From positions 1 to 53,695 of the forward strand of contig VXNZ01000047.1 in NCBI GenBank assembly GCA_009840355.1: DNA of 53,695 nucleotides. The letters are read 5' to 3'. The position numbers and the translations under genes are program-made. This DNA comes from Chloroflexota bacterium (GTDB lineage Bacteria > Chloroflexota > Dehalococcoidia > Lucifugimonadales > JADFKI01). The notes under the pieces are model-generated. The model ran no database searches and was not told the origin of the DNA. It saw only the letters and a program-made list of their open reading frames with translations. Below, one piece after another: positions 35,669 through 44,814 of this stretch. Positions within the stretch are counted from its first letter, which is position 1. Every line of letters begins with the position of its first letter.

Positions 35669-37741
35669 TCACGCCGACGGCACTGGGTCGTAGTGCGATA
35701 AGATCCTGCCGTTGACCAGCACTATGCCGTCTTCACAGCAGCTTTCTACGCGGCCGCCGTCGTATTGTTCGTAGTACAGGTTCGCGTAGAGACCGTCGTT
35801 TTCTAGCAGTTCGTCGTGCGTGCCTTGTTCCACGATGCGGCCGTCTTCCACCGAGAATATCACATCTGCCGACAGTATCGTGGACAGCCTGTGCGCTATC
35901 GCGATTGTGGTGCGCCCCTTCATCAACGGTTCTAGAGCCGCCTGTACATACCGCTCGCTCGCAGTGTCCAGCGCCGATGTTGCCTCGTCCAGTATCAATA
36001 TGCGCGGGTCGTGCAGTATAACCCGCGCAATGGACAGCCGCTGCCGTTCGCCACCGGACAGCCGGTATCCACGTTCGCCCACGACGGTGTCGTAGCCGTC
36101 CGGGAACTCCAGTATGCGGTCGTGGATGAACGCCGCTTTTGCCGCGGCTATCATCTGCTCTTCGCTCGCGTCCGGCGCGCCGTACAGCAGGTTTTCGCGC
36201 AGTGTCGCGTGGAATAAGTAGCTCTCCTGCGACACATAGCCTATCAGCCGAGCAAGCGATTCCAGCCGTATGTCGCGCACATCGATGTCGTCTATCTTCA
36301 CCGCGCCTTCGGTAACATCGTACAGACGCGGTATCAGGTATGAAATGGTCGTCTTGCCGGAGCCGCTCGGTCCCACGAGCGCCGCAAGCTGTCCCGCCTC
36401 GATCTGCATATTCACGCCGTCCAGCGCGTATCGTCGCGCGCCGCTCACCGATGCACCGCCGCCGGATATGCCGATCGCAGATGCGCCGTTCGATTTGCCA
36501 TCTACACCCGCGCCGTTCCGCGAATGACCATTTACAGAACTGCCATCGCCAACCACATCGCCGTTCGCCGATAATCCTGCCGATACACCTGCTGATGTGC
36601 CCGCGATGCGCTCTTCCGCCGACAGTCCGTACATCAGCCGCACATTCTCGAGCGTAATCTTGCCCGCGACATCCTCGGGGGCGAGCGTTACGGCGTCATC
36701 GGCGTCCACGATTTCCGGCTCTATGTCCAAGTAGCCGAATATGCGCTCGAACAGCGCCATGGATCCCTGAAGTTCGACCGACACTTGCAGCAGACTGCCT
36801 ATTGGCCAGAACAGCCGCGATTGCAGCGTGGTGAACGCGACTATCGTGCCTGCGGACAGCCCTTGCGCCGCGTCGCCGCTCAACAGATAACCCGCGATGA
36901 GGTATATCAGCACCGGCGTAAGCGAGAAGAATATCTGCACAAGCGCGAAGAACGATCGTCCAGTCATCTGCTGCCGCAGCGTCAGGACGGCGAGATGTTC
37001 GTTTTCGTGGTGGAAGCGCTCGATTTCGCGCTCTTGCCTGCCGAACAGCTTGGACAGCATCATGCCGGATATGGACAGCGTTTCCTGCGTAATGGCGGTT
37101 ACTTCTGCGGACGCTTGCTGCGTTTGCGCCGCCGCCACGCGCCGCCTTGCGCCCACGAACTTGGATATGAGCGCGAAGATTGGCACGGAGCACATGGAAA
37201 CGACCGTGAGTTCCCACGACAGCACGAACATCGCCACGAGCGTGCTGATGAATATGACGATGTTGGACAGCACGTTGGACACGGTGCCGGACACGACATT
37301 CTGCACGCCGCCGACATCGTTCGCCACCCGCGACTGAATCTCGCCGGTGCGCGTGTCCGTGAAGAATGAGATGGAGAGTGTTTGCAGGTGTTCGTAGAGT
37401 CTATCGCGCAGGTCGCGCATCACGCGCTGCCCAACTTCGTTCGTGAGGTAGGTCTGCACGATGCCGAGCGCGCCGGTCACCACGGTAATGCCCGCCATAA
37501 CGCCCACGATTATCCACAGCAGATTGAGATCCGGCATGCCGGACGGCGGGAACAGCGCCGAGTCGAACACGACGCGGATGAGGATAGGGTTGACCACGCC
37601 CAGCCCGGCGGTGATAAGAATCAGCGCGCCCACGACCGACACTTTGAACCAGTACGGCTTGAACGCGCCCAGAATACGCCGCCCCAGCCCACGCTTAGCG
37701 GTGTCTCCGATGGTGTTCACCTTGCTATCTTGCATAAGCAC
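35669..37741 (-). CDS. ABC exporter, fused permease-ATPase (MsbA-like)
   Basis: A 690-residue half-transporter. Six membrane helices form the N-terminal permease (about 30-325), followed by one nucleotide-binding domain: Walker A GPSGSGKTT (near 460), signature LSGGERQR (near 561), Walker B ILILDEATSALD (near 581) and H-loop IAIAHRLST. It should work as a homodimer exporting lipids, peptides or drugs. About 60 residues of Gly/Ser/Asn/Ala low complexity (about 374-434) are inserted within the first strands of the nucleotide-binding domain, between MYGLSAEE and ARRYALDGV, a place normally only a short loop. No partner gene is nearby. Confidence 0.9.
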   Translation of the reverse strand: MLMQDSKVNTIGDTAKRGLGRRILGAFKPYWFKVSVVGALILITAGLGVVNPILIRVVFDSALFPPSGMPDLNLLWIIVGVMAGITVVTGALGIVQTYLTNEVGQRVMRDLRDRLYEHLQTLSISFFTDTRTGEIQSRVANDVGGVQNVVSGTVSNVLSNIVIFISTLVAMFVLSWELTVVSMCSVPIFALISKFVGARRRVAAAQTQQASAEVTAITQETLSISGMMLSKLFGRQEREIERFHHENEHLAVLTLRQQMTGRSFFALVQIFFSLTPVLIYLIAGYLLSGDAAQGLSAGTIVAFTTLQSRLFWPIGSLLQVSVELQGSMALFERIFGYLDIEPEIVDADDAVTLAPEDVAGKITLENVRLMYGLSAEERIAGTSAGVSAGLSANGDVVGDGSSVNGHSRNGAGVDGKSNGASAIGISGGGASVSGARRYALDGVNMQIEAGQLAALVGPSGSGKTTISYLIPRLYDVTEGAVKIDDIDVRDIRLESLARLIGYVSQESYLFHATLRENLLYGAPDASEEQMIAAAKAAFIHDRILEFPDGYDTVVGERGYRLSGGERQRLSIARVILHDPRILILDEATSALDTASERYVQAALEPLMKGRTTIAIAHRLSTILSADVIFSVEDGRIVEQGTHDELLENDGLYANLYYEQYDGGRVESCCEDGIVLVNGRILSHYDPVPSA

Positions 37742-37874
37742 ACCCCAGCCTACGGCTCCCAGCTATGGCTCAACGATAACGCGTCCCCGATGCTCCAGTA
37801 TAGCGGAAAATCTGCGGGAGGTATCAATTACCGTGTCAGCCTGACTTGCCCGCAAGCATAGCGCGAGAGATTAA

Positions 37875-37913
37875 CATCGATGGACAGAACATGCAGGATA
37901 GGCAGGATAGGCT
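37875..37913. repeat. dispersed GGATGGACAGGAT-type repeat copy
   Basis: CATCGATGGACAGAACATGC and AGGATAGGCAGGATAGGC lie between the ABC exporter start and the ruvX stop. Degenerate copy of the family. Confidence 0.5.
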
Positions 37914-38337
37914 AGGGCTTGGCGTCTAAGTGGGCTTGGAGCATTATTGCGGCGGCGGCGGCGTCCGTGGTGCCTCGGTCGCGCGCGCGGTCGGCGGCGG
38001 TGATACCCGCTTGCGCCAGCATTCTTTCTGCTTGCACGGACGATAGGCGCTCGTCGATGCGCGTTATGAGGATTTTGGCGCGCGCTGCTAGTTCGTCTGC
38101 GAAGTCTAGCGTGATGCGCGTCTGCGCTCCGATGCGGCCGGACATCAGGTACGGTATGCCGACCAGAATCTCTTCGGCGGCATGCTCGTCCGCGAGCGCC
38201 AGTATGGCGTCAATCGCGGCGGCGATGTCCGGCGTGCGCCGTTCGATGGTCGTGAGCGGTGATGCGAGCATTCCCAGCGGGTCGCTGAGCGCCACGCCTA
38301 TGCGCTTATCGCCTACATCCAGCGCCATTACTCTCAT
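37912..38337 (-). CDS. ruvX: RuvX/YqgF Holliday junction resolvase-like protein
   Basis: A 141-residue RNase H-fold protein of the RuvX/YqgF family, implicated in Holliday junction resolution and in 16S rRNA processing. The first motif ALDVGDKRIGVALSD carries the catalytic Asp, IDERLSS holds the second acidic residue, and the C-terminal Asp is in TTDAAAAAIMLQ. ATG 38337 is preferred over TTG 38343 because GTGAG lies at good distance before it. It follows alaS by about 66 bases on the same strand, an arrangement known in other bacteria. A dispersed hairpin repeat lies in the gap. Confidence 0.9.
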   Translation of the reverse strand: MRVMALDVGDKRIGVALSDPLGMLASPLTTIERRTPDIAAAIDAILALADEHAAEEILVGIPYLMSGRIGAQTRITLDFADELAARAKILITRIDERLSSVQAERMLAQAGITAADRARDRGTTDAAAAAIMLQAHLDAKP

Positions 38338-38349
38338 GAGCAACTCACT

Positions 38350-38406
38350 TGGATAAAGGGGATGGACAGGATATTTCCATCATGTTTATCCCGTCCATCC
38401 ATGTTA
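38350..38406. repeat. dispersed hairpin repeat between alaS and ruvX
   Basis: GGATGGACAGGATA pairs with TTATCCCGTCCATCC (one mismatch), making an inverted repeat. The right edge (ATGTTAGTTT) contains the complement of the alaS TAA stop. Best-formed hairpin copies are here and at 45676. Confidence 0.65.
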
Positions 38407-41058
38407 GTTTCCTGTCTTCTGGCGCACTAGGTCGGTTGCGCCGTCAATCGCGGCGGCGAGCTTGTCCGCGTTGCGGCCACCTGCCTGTGCCATGTCGGGG
38501 CGTCCGCCGCCGCCGCCGCCGATAATCCTGCCGAGCTCACGCGCATACTCGCGGGCGTCCGCGCCGTCATCAACCAAATCTCGCGTGATGCCTACGCTGA
38601 TTGTCGGGCGGTCGTTTACCACCGCGCCCAGCACGACGATACCACTGCCCATCTTGTCGCGCAGCCAGTCGCTTATCTCGCGCATGCCGTCTGAGCTGGA
38701 TACTTCCGTCCGCGCCGCGAGCAACGAAACGCCGTTGATGTCCTGCTTCGTGTCGAGCAGAATCGCCGCCGCTTGGAGCGTGTTTTGTCGTTCTAACGTT
38801 TGGAGCTGCCGTCGAAGTTCGTCGTTTTCGTCTTGGATACGCTGCACGGCGCCGCCGAGTTCGGGCGGGGTAGTATTCAGCGATACTGCGAGATTGTTCT
38901 CGCGGTTGAATCGCTCCCAGACCAGCCGTTCAGCCGCCCTGCCGCTTACTGCTTCGAGGCGGCGCATTCCGGCGCCGATGCTGGATTCGCCGAGAATATA
39001 GACGCATCCGACCTCGCCGGTGTGCTGCACATGCGTGCCGCCGCAGACCTCGAAGCTGAATGTGTCGCCGTTGGCGATTTCTATCAGGCGCACACGCTCA
39101 CCGTAGCGGTCGCCGAAGAACGCCAAAGCGCCGCGCTGTATCGCCGCCGAGTATGTGTCTTCGTCGCGATGGATGCCCGCGTTTTGCCGAATCTGCTCGT
39201 TGACCAGATGCTGCACCTGCCAAAGTTCGTCGTCCGTGACCGGCTGCACGTGCGAGAAGTCGAAGCGCAGTCTGTCCGGGGCGACCAGGGAACCTGCCTG
39301 CCGTACATGCGCGCCCAGGACATCACGCAACGCGGCATGCAGCATGTGCGTCGCAGTGTGGTTGCGCGTAATGTCTTCGCGGCGCACGGGATCGACATCG
39401 GCTTGCACTGTGTCGCCCAAGCGCACAACGCCATCGGCTACCTTGCCGAAGTGCATAATGACATCGGGCATCACTGCCTGCGTATCATGCACTGCGATTC
39501 TGCCGTCCGGCGCGGTGAGTGTGCCGGCGTCGCCCACTTGCCCGCCGCCTTCCGCGTAGAATGGCGTCTGCACCAGTAGAACCTCGACATCCTGCCCTAC
39601 GGTCGCCTCGCTGACTACTTCGTCGTCCGCAATAAGCCCGACGATGGGCGATGACGCGCTGATTTGCTCATAGCCGAGGAACTGCGTTGCGCCGACGCCC
39701 AGACTTTCGTACACGCGGATTTTCGCGCGGGAATCGCCGAACTGAGCGGACGCTCTGCCGCGCTCCCGCTGCGCTTCCATCTCACGCTCGAAGCCTTCCG
39801 AATCGACTTCAACGCCCTGCTCGGAAGCGATTTCGCGTGTCATTTCAACAGGGAAGCCGTAGGTATCCCATAGGCGGAACATCATCGCGCCGTCGAGCGT
39901 TTCCACATCTTCGAGCGCATCGGTCAGCATGTTGTAGCCGTTCTGGAACGCCTGCTGGAAGCGCTCTTCTTCGAGTCGCAGCACTGTCAGGATGAACTCG
40001 CGGTTGTTGACCAGTTCGGGATAGACATGCCCCATTTTTTCGATGGTGGCGTCTGCAATGTCGCCAAGGAAGTTGCCTTCGATGCCGAGCCTGCGGGCAT
40101 ATCGGATGGCGCGGCGGATGACGCGGCGCAGCACATATCCGCGGCCTTCGTTGCCCGGCACAACGCCGTCGGCAATGAGGAAGGTTACGCTGCGTCCGTG
40201 TTCGGCGACGACGCGGATGGCGTATGTGTCGTCAAGGTTGTCGTAGCGCCTGCCGCTGACGCGCTCTACCGCACCGATAATGGGAGTAAACAGGTCGGTT
40301 TCGTAGGCGGTGTCCACATTTTGCAGGATGCGCACGAGGCGCTCGAAGCCCATGCCGGTGTCCACGCTGGGCGCGGGCAGGTTGGTGCGCGTGCCGTCGA
40401 GGTGGTGGTAGTACTGCATAAACACGAGGTTCCACAGCTCGACATATCTGTCGCAGACTACGCCGTTGGACATGACGTTCGTGCAATTGGGTTTGCAGTC
40501 GGATTGTCGGCAGCCGCGCTGTGCGCCGAAGTCGAAGTGCAGTTCGCTGCACGGTCCGCAGGGTCCCTCGTCGCCGGCGGGTCCCCACCAGTTTTCGTCG
40601 TCGCCGTAGCTATAGATGCGGTCGGAGGGGATGCCTTTGGCTTCCCACAGCCCGCGCGTTTCTTCGTCGGTCTCGTGGATGGCGGCGGCGAATTTGTTGA
40701 GCGGTATGCCGTAACCTTCGGTCATCAGCTCGACCGCGAAATCGACGGCGTTCGTTTTGAAGTAGTCTCCGAAGCTGAAGTTGCCGAGCATCTCGAACAG
40801 AGTGTTATGCGTGGCGTCGCCGACTTCTTCGATGTCGGGCGTGCGGAAGCACTTCTGCGAAGTGGTGGCGCGCTTGCTGGGGGGCACCGCCTCGCCGGTG
40901 AAGTAGGGCTTGAACTGCACCATACCCGCGGTGGTGAGCAGCAGCGTAGGGTCGCCGACCGGAATCAGCGACGAACTCGCCTGTCTGCTGTGCCCGTTCG
41001 CCTCGAAGTAGCTGAGGAACTTTTCTCGTATTTCGTCGCCGCTCATGGAATCTGGCAT
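38404..41058 (-). CDS. alaS: alanyl-tRNA synthetase
   Basis: An 884-residue class II synthetase that charges tRNA-Ala and edits mischarged Ser or Gly. The N-terminus MPDSMSGDEIREKFLSYFEANGH, the class II core (PVGDPTLLLTTAGMVQFK, DDENWWGPAGDEGPCGPCSE) and the editing-site motifs HTATH (near 565) and CGGTHV (near 672) are present. A C-terminal DHHA1 region with a Gly-rich GGGGGGRPDMAQAGG ends the protein. The frame stays open upstream to 41256, but the fold starts at ATG 41058, which GGGG precedes; ATG 41046 is an alternative. It heads a probable alaS-ruvX unit. The 41059-41357 region upstream has no gene or recognised T-box. Confidence 0.95.
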   Translation of the reverse strand: MPDSMSGDEIREKFLSYFEANGHSRQASSSLIPVGDPTLLLTTAGMVQFKPYFTGEAVPPSKRATTSQKCFRTPDIEEVGDATHNTLFEMLGNFSFGDYFKTNAVDFAVELMTEGYGIPLNKFAAAIHETDEETRGLWEAKGIPSDRIYSYGDDENWWGPAGDEGPCGPCSELHFDFGAQRGCRQSDCKPNCTNVMSNGVVCDRYVELWNLVFMQYYHHLDGTRTNLPAPSVDTGMGFERLVRILQNVDTAYETDLFTPIIGAVERVSGRRYDNLDDTYAIRVVAEHGRSVTFLIADGVVPGNEGRGYVLRRVIRRAIRYARRLGIEGNFLGDIADATIEKMGHVYPELVNNREFILTVLRLEEERFQQAFQNGYNMLTDALEDVETLDGAMMFRLWDTYGFPVEMTREIASEQGVEVDSEGFEREMEAQRERGRASAQFGDSRAKIRVYESLGVGATQFLGYEQISASSPIVGLIADDEVVSEATVGQDVEVLLVQTPFYAEGGGQVGDAGTLTAPDGRIAVHDTQAVMPDVIMHFGKVADGVVRLGDTVQADVDPVRREDITRNHTATHMLHAALRDVLGAHVRQAGSLVAPDRLRFDFSHVQPVTDDELWQVQHLVNEQIRQNAGIHRDEDTYSAAIQRGALAFFGDRYGERVRLIEIANGDTFSFEVCGGTHVQHTGEVGCVYILGESSIGAGMRRLEAVSGRAAERLVWERFNRENNLAVSLNTTPPELGGAVQRIQDENDELRRQLQTLERQNTLQAAAILLDTKQDINGVSLLAARTEVSSSDGMREISDWLRDKMGSGIVVLGAVVNDRPTISVGITRDLVDDGADAREYARELGRIIGGGGGGRPDMAQAGGRNADKLAAAIDGATDLVRQKTGN

Positions 41059-41357
41059 AGGTGTACCCCGAATGAAAGGATGGCTGTCCGCCCGCTGCCT
41101 GTATACAGTCTGGCTAGATGCTATGCTACCTGCATACGGGACGGAGAAAACCGAATAGTCCGATAATTTTAGCATGCTTGGGCGATGGGTAGTATGGATG
41201 AGATGGATGTCAACGGGGATTCTAATGTCCCTATTCATTACAAAGAATAAAATCAATGAATCAGATAAATGTAGTGTGTATTCATCATCACTCTTATGAT
41301 ACTGTTGTTTTGCAAGATTGATTAGATCAATTGAACCGATTACGTTGACATTGCCCT

Positions 41358-42305
41358 ATGTGCAGCATGAAACCGAAAGGCGATCCTGATGGGAGAAGAT
41401 TAGCAAGACGCAGGGCTTTGCTCTTAGCTGAGGCTGGCAAGGTGGCACGCTTGCTTGAATCTCTTCTTGAGCGCGCGGACTACAACACCGACGATTACAA
41501 GAAGTTGGTGAGAGACCTTGCGGGACATGAGAATTCGCAGTTGGTAAAGACTTATGGCAGACTTGAGTCTAGGAAAAGATATAAGGGTCAATCTTCACAG
41601 CCTCTGTTGGAAGATCGCACCACAAATTCCTTGTATGTCGATGAGAACGGCAAGTCCAAGCCGGAACCATTGGCTACGCCAACATTTTTCTCATTAGGCG
41701 CAATTTCCATGACGCCCGACGATGCCGATTCGTACAGAAATGCGGCGGACGAACTGAAGAACGATTTCTTTGGGCGGTCGGATTTTACATTCCACGAGCC
41801 TTATATGCGAAACCATGACGCTCTGTATTACTTCAATGGCGACAAGTCTAAGCAAAATGCTTTTGATGATGCTCTCAATAATCTGATTGAAGCGACGCCT
41901 TTTGTTGCCTTTGGCGTAGGTGTGAGAAAACACGCATATTTTGAAAGCCAAGGTCCTAAGGAAGACGCCGAGCATCAGTTGGAGTATGCTCGCCTATTAT
42001 TAGATGGAACTCAGTGGGTGCCGTCGTCGGCTTTCCGCAACTGGCTTGAAACAGGGATGCGATTCGCTCCAAAATCCAATTCCCATCCAATGGAACTGTC
42101 GGACATGTTTTCAAGAGACTTATATGAGTGGGTACGCGGCGAATGTGGTATCAAACCGTATAGGTGGGAAGTCTTTGAGAAGAAAATATACTGCCGAGAC
42201 GACGGCATGCGTGGCAAGTTCGGCGTGAAGATATTCCCAGATTCGGACATTCGGGACAAAATCGAAGTGCATCGGGTTCAATGCGGGGCAATCCGAGGGA
42301 ATTAA
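41358..42305 (+). CDS. DUF3800-family protein
   Basis: A 315-residue protein matching the DUF3800 pattern: a YVDENG motif (D95, E96 in NSLYVDENGK; family form YxDESG), FFSLGAISM, LKNDFFGRSDFTFHE, and FVAFGVGVRKHAYFE. MELSDMFSRDLYEWVR near 255 matches the family's LADL...R C-terminal site. The conserved acidic residues suggest a metal-dependent nuclease-like fold, but the function is not established. Residues 1-85 are a charged, helical N-terminal extension. The gene is more AT-rich than its neighbours and has no clear ribosome site, hinting at transfer. Related proteins occur near mobile elements and defence genes. Confidence 0.7.
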   Translation: MCSMKPKGDPDGRRLARRRALLLAEAGKVARLLESLLERADYNTDDYKKLVRDLAGHENSQLVKTYGRLESRKRYKGQSSQPLLEDRTTNSLYVDENGKSKPEPLATPTFFSLGAISMTPDDADSYRNAADELKNDFFGRSDFTFHEPYMRNHDALYYFNGDKSKQNAFDDALNNLIEATPFVAFGVGVRKHAYFESQGPKEDAEHQLEYARLLLDGTQWVPSSAFRNWLETGMRFAPKSNSHPMELSDMFSRDLYEWVRGECGIKPYRWEVFEKKIYCRDDGMRGKFGVKIFPDSDIRDKIEVHRVQCGAIRGN

Positions 42306-42307
42306 AA

Positions 42308-42333
42308 GCGCTCACCTTCTGAAAGATGAGCGC
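42308..42333. terminator. bidirectional hairpin between convergent genes
   Basis: GCGCTCA pairs with TGAGCGC, with an inner CTT/AAG extension. It lies between the DUF3800 stop and the aminotransferase stop. There is no long U-tract. Confidence 0.55.
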
Positions 42334-42380
42334 CGATAACGGGAATCCGCTATCCACTACGGAAATTATAGCATAGTTTG

Positions 42381-43580
42381 TCAAATGTCCCTCAGCGCCT
42401 TATGCGCTTCTGCGATGCGCCTTATGCCTTCTGTCAGGGTGTCCGGTTCGTAGAGGGCGAAGGCTAGGCGGATGGCGTTGGGGAAGGCGCCGGATGCGGA
42501 GAATGCGGTGCCCGGCCGGTAGTTTACGCCGCATTCTTGCGCTATGGGCAGCAAGGCGTCCGCGTTCGTACCATCGTTGAAGGTTAGCCAGAAGAAGTAG
42601 CCGCCGCCGGGCGCGGTGAACTCAACGACATCACCCAGCTGCTCTCGCAGCGCCGCGCTCATCGCGGATACGCGCTCGCCGTATGTGCGCCGCAATAGGG
42701 CGATGTTGTCGGACAGCATGCCCTGCTCTACGACCGCGTGGACTAGCGTGGACGTGAAGTGGTTCAGCCCGCCGCCGCTGATGGTCAAGCCCGCATTGGC
42801 GAATCGCTGAATTATCGCCGGGCGCGCGTGCATCCAGCCGGTGCGCAAGCCCGGACCGAGTATCTTAGAGAACGAACCGAGCGATATGACGCAGCCGTCC
42901 GCAGAATCGTCGAGGGACGCGATTGGCGGCGGTGGGGGCTCGCCGTAGTGCAGCAGGTGATACACTTCGTCCGCGATGACGACGAAGCCGTACCGCTGCG
43001 CCAGTTCGACAAGGCGTTCACGGCGGTCGGCTGGCAGTACGCTGCCGCTCGGATTCTGGTATGTTGGGATGATGTACAGCATCTTGGGACGCGGCACATC
43101 CGGAGATTGCAGCATCGATTCGAGCGCGTCCGGACGCAGTCCGTCGCCGTCCGTCGGCACGCCCACGACATTCAGCCCGTGATCCTCGAAGATGCTCTGA
43201 ATCAGGTAATAGGTCGGCTCTTCGACGAACACGGTGTCGCCGACCTGCGTGAACAGCGTGGTGGCGTGGTCTATCGCCTGCGACGCGCCCGCCGTGAGAA
43301 ACAGCTCGTTCGGCGATACTCCATCGGGATACGAACTCTGCGCAGACAGGAACTCCGTGAGCGAGTGGATGAGCGGTCCATAGCCTTGCGGCGCACCGTA
43401 TTGCAGTGGTACCGGCGAGCCGTCCGCGAGCGCGATTTCAGCGGCACGGCGCAGGGCTTCGATAGGATGCAATCGCGGCGACGGATGCCCCCATCCAAGG
43501 TCGATGATGCCTTCTGGGATGGAGATTAGCAGCGACGGCAGCGCGGGTTTGTTATGAGGCGTAGAAGACATGGACATCAT
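42381..43580 (-). CDS. aminotransferase class I/II (MocR/LysN-type domain)
   Basis: A 399-residue fold-type I PLP aminotransferase like those of 2-aminoadipate/aromatic or valine-pyruvate transaminases. The PLP lysine is K239 in SLGSFSKILGPGLRTGW. YIIPTYQNPSG (169-179) and DEVYHLLHY are hallmark segments. No GntR DNA-binding domain is attached, so it is an enzyme, not a MocR regulator. The frame is open far upstream inside the epimerase; ATG 43580 is chosen since it overlaps that gene's TGA (ATGA) and the fold starts there. Translational coupling suggests one pathway with the epimerase. The amino acid substrate is unknown. Confidence 0.88.
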   Translation of the reverse strand: MMSMSSTPHNKPALPSLLISIPEGIIDLGWGHPSPRLHPIEALRRAAEIALADGSPVPLQYGAPQGYGPLIHSLTEFLSAQSSYPDGVSPNELFLTAGASQAIDHATTLFTQVGDTVFVEEPTYYLIQSIFEDHGLNVVGVPTDGDGLRPDALESMLQSPDVPRPKMLYIIPTYQNPSGSVLPADRRERLVELAQRYGFVVIADEVYHLLHYGEPPPPPIASLDDSADGCVISLGSFSKILGPGLRTGWMHARPAIIQRFANAGLTISGGGLNHFTSTLVHAVVEQGMLSDNIALLRRTYGERVSAMSAALREQLGDVVEFTAPGGGYFFWLTFNDGTNADALLPIAQECGVNYRPGTAFSASGAFPNAIRLAFALYEPDTLTEGIRRIAEAHKALRDI

Positions 43581-44500
43581 ACGGGCGCGAAGCCGGCTTC
43601 GCGGCGGGCGTCGTTGATGTGCTCTCGGATGCGGGCGTCTAGCGGCGCGATTTCGTAGCCGATGTCGGCGAGCATGCGGCTGTTGTCCACGAGGTAGATA
43701 TGCGGCACTCGGCGCTCGCCGGTGGTGATTCGCGCATCCGGGACAATGCCGCGCACGATGTCCGCCATGTCGCCGACGCTGCACAGGTGGCCGCCGCTGA
43801 TATAGACGGGATGGTTGAGCCGTTCGGCAAGTGCGGTGCGGACGAAAATCTGCGCCGCGTCTTCGGCGTGTATCATCGGCGATAGTTCGTCGCGGTGGAA
43901 GGGCAGGTCGATGGGCGCGCCGACTGCGGGCAGCGAGACCATCAGGCCGCCTATCATGCCGGTCATACCTGTAACTCTGCCATGCCCGAACACTGTGCAG
44001 ATGCGGATACCGCGCAGGTCCAGCCCGTACAGGTCGCGGTAACGCGCGGCAGCGAAATCGTTGGCAGCTTTGGTCATGCCGTACACGTTTGCAGGCGCAG
44101 GCAGGTCGTCTTCGTTGACGGGTCGCTCGCCAAAGGTGTCTTGCACACCATAGACCGCGATGGAGCTGGCATAGACCACGCGCTCGATGCCGCACCAACG
44201 CGCCGCCTCGAAGATGTTGTTCGTGCCGATGATGTTCACCTGCATGCCGAAGTGCGGGCGGTCTTCGGTATCGGGCGGCAGCAAAGCCGCCATGTGGATG
44301 ATGCGGCTGACGGCGTGCGAGTTGCAGGCTTCGAGAATCTGCGGCAGCTGCGTTATGTCGCCGCGGTAGTATGTCACGCCGTCAAGTGGAGTCGTAGCCG
44401 GCGCGAGGTCGAAGCTAACGACATCCTCGCCGCGCTCCGCCAACTCGCGCACGATGCGCCTGCCAATAAGTCCGTTGCCGCCGGTGACCATTGTTGACAT
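43577..44500 (-). CDS. NAD-dependent epimerase/dehydratase
   Basis: A 307-residue extended SDR. MVTGGNGLIGRRIV forms the cofactor fold, HMAALLPP and VVYASSIAVYG are the nucleotide-sugar epimerase type, and the catalytic motif is YGMTK. ATG 44500 is preferred over ATG 44509, because AGGAAG lies nine bases before the former and directly abuts the latter. It resembles the epimerase at 17686. It overlaps the aminotransferase start by 4 bases, so the two are coupled. The substrate is unknown: a sugar nucleotide or a small hydroxy acid. Confidence 0.88.
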   Translation of the reverse strand: MSTMVTGGNGLIGRRIVRELAERGEDVVSFDLAPATTPLDGVTYYRGDITQLPQILEACNSHAVSRIIHMAALLPPDTEDRPHFGMQVNIIGTNNIFEAARWCGIERVVYASSIAVYGVQDTFGERPVNEDDLPAPANVYGMTKAANDFAAARYRDLYGLDLRGIRICTVFGHGRVTGMTGMIGGLMVSLPAVGAPIDLPFHRDELSPMIHAEDAAQIFVRTALAERLNHPVYISGGHLCSVGDMADIVRGIVPDARITTGERRVPHIYLVDNSRMLADIGYEIAPLDARIREHINDARREAGFAPV

Positions 44501-44541
44501 TTTTTGCATCTTCCTGTTCGTTTCAGTATCGAGTCAATGGG

Positions 44542-44814
44542 CTATTGTACTCCGACGCCGCGTTGCAGTACGAGTAGCGTCAGATACAACAGCGCTACGG
44601 AAAATATCGAAGCAGCCGTTATAGCCACGGCTTTGGGGTTGTATATCATCCAAAAGATTACGCCGCCGCCAATTAGTCCAAAGATAGCGCCCAGAGTACG
44701 CGCAAGAAGCAACATCGCAAAGCCCTTTATATCCCCCAAAGAGTTACCAGATGCCGCGTTAACGGCGCTCTGAATCATTTCGAGATGCCTTATCTTGGCT
44801 TGTATTTGATTCAC
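44542..44814 (-). CDS. small two-helix membrane protein, unknown
   Basis: A 90-residue protein with two hydrophobic segments (GFAMLLLARTLGAIFGLIGG and AVAITAASIFSVALLYLTLL) separated by a short loop, after a helical polar N-terminus (MNQIQAKIRHLEMIQSAV). I do not recognise it. It starts at GTG 44814 directly after the MBL hydrolase stop (TAA then GTG), so it is probably co-transcribed and translationally linked. A membrane location is clear; function is not. Confidence 0.65.
   Translation of the reverse strand: MNQIQAKIRHLEMIQSAVNAASGNSLGDIKGFAMLLLARTLGAIFGLIGGGVIFWMIYNPKAVAITAASIFSVALLYLTLLVLQRGVGVQ

Noticed and set aside
40027-41166. Long plus-strand frame opposite alaS
   Set aside because: Shadow of a highly conserved synthetase; no recognisable protein features.
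41059-41256. N-terminal extension of alaS
   Set aside because: It lacks similarity to AlaRS; the conserved N-terminus begins at 41058.
43581-44198. Upstream extension of the aminotransferase frame
   Set aside because: Arg/Pro-rich shadow of the epimerase gene; the PLP fold starts at ATG 43580.
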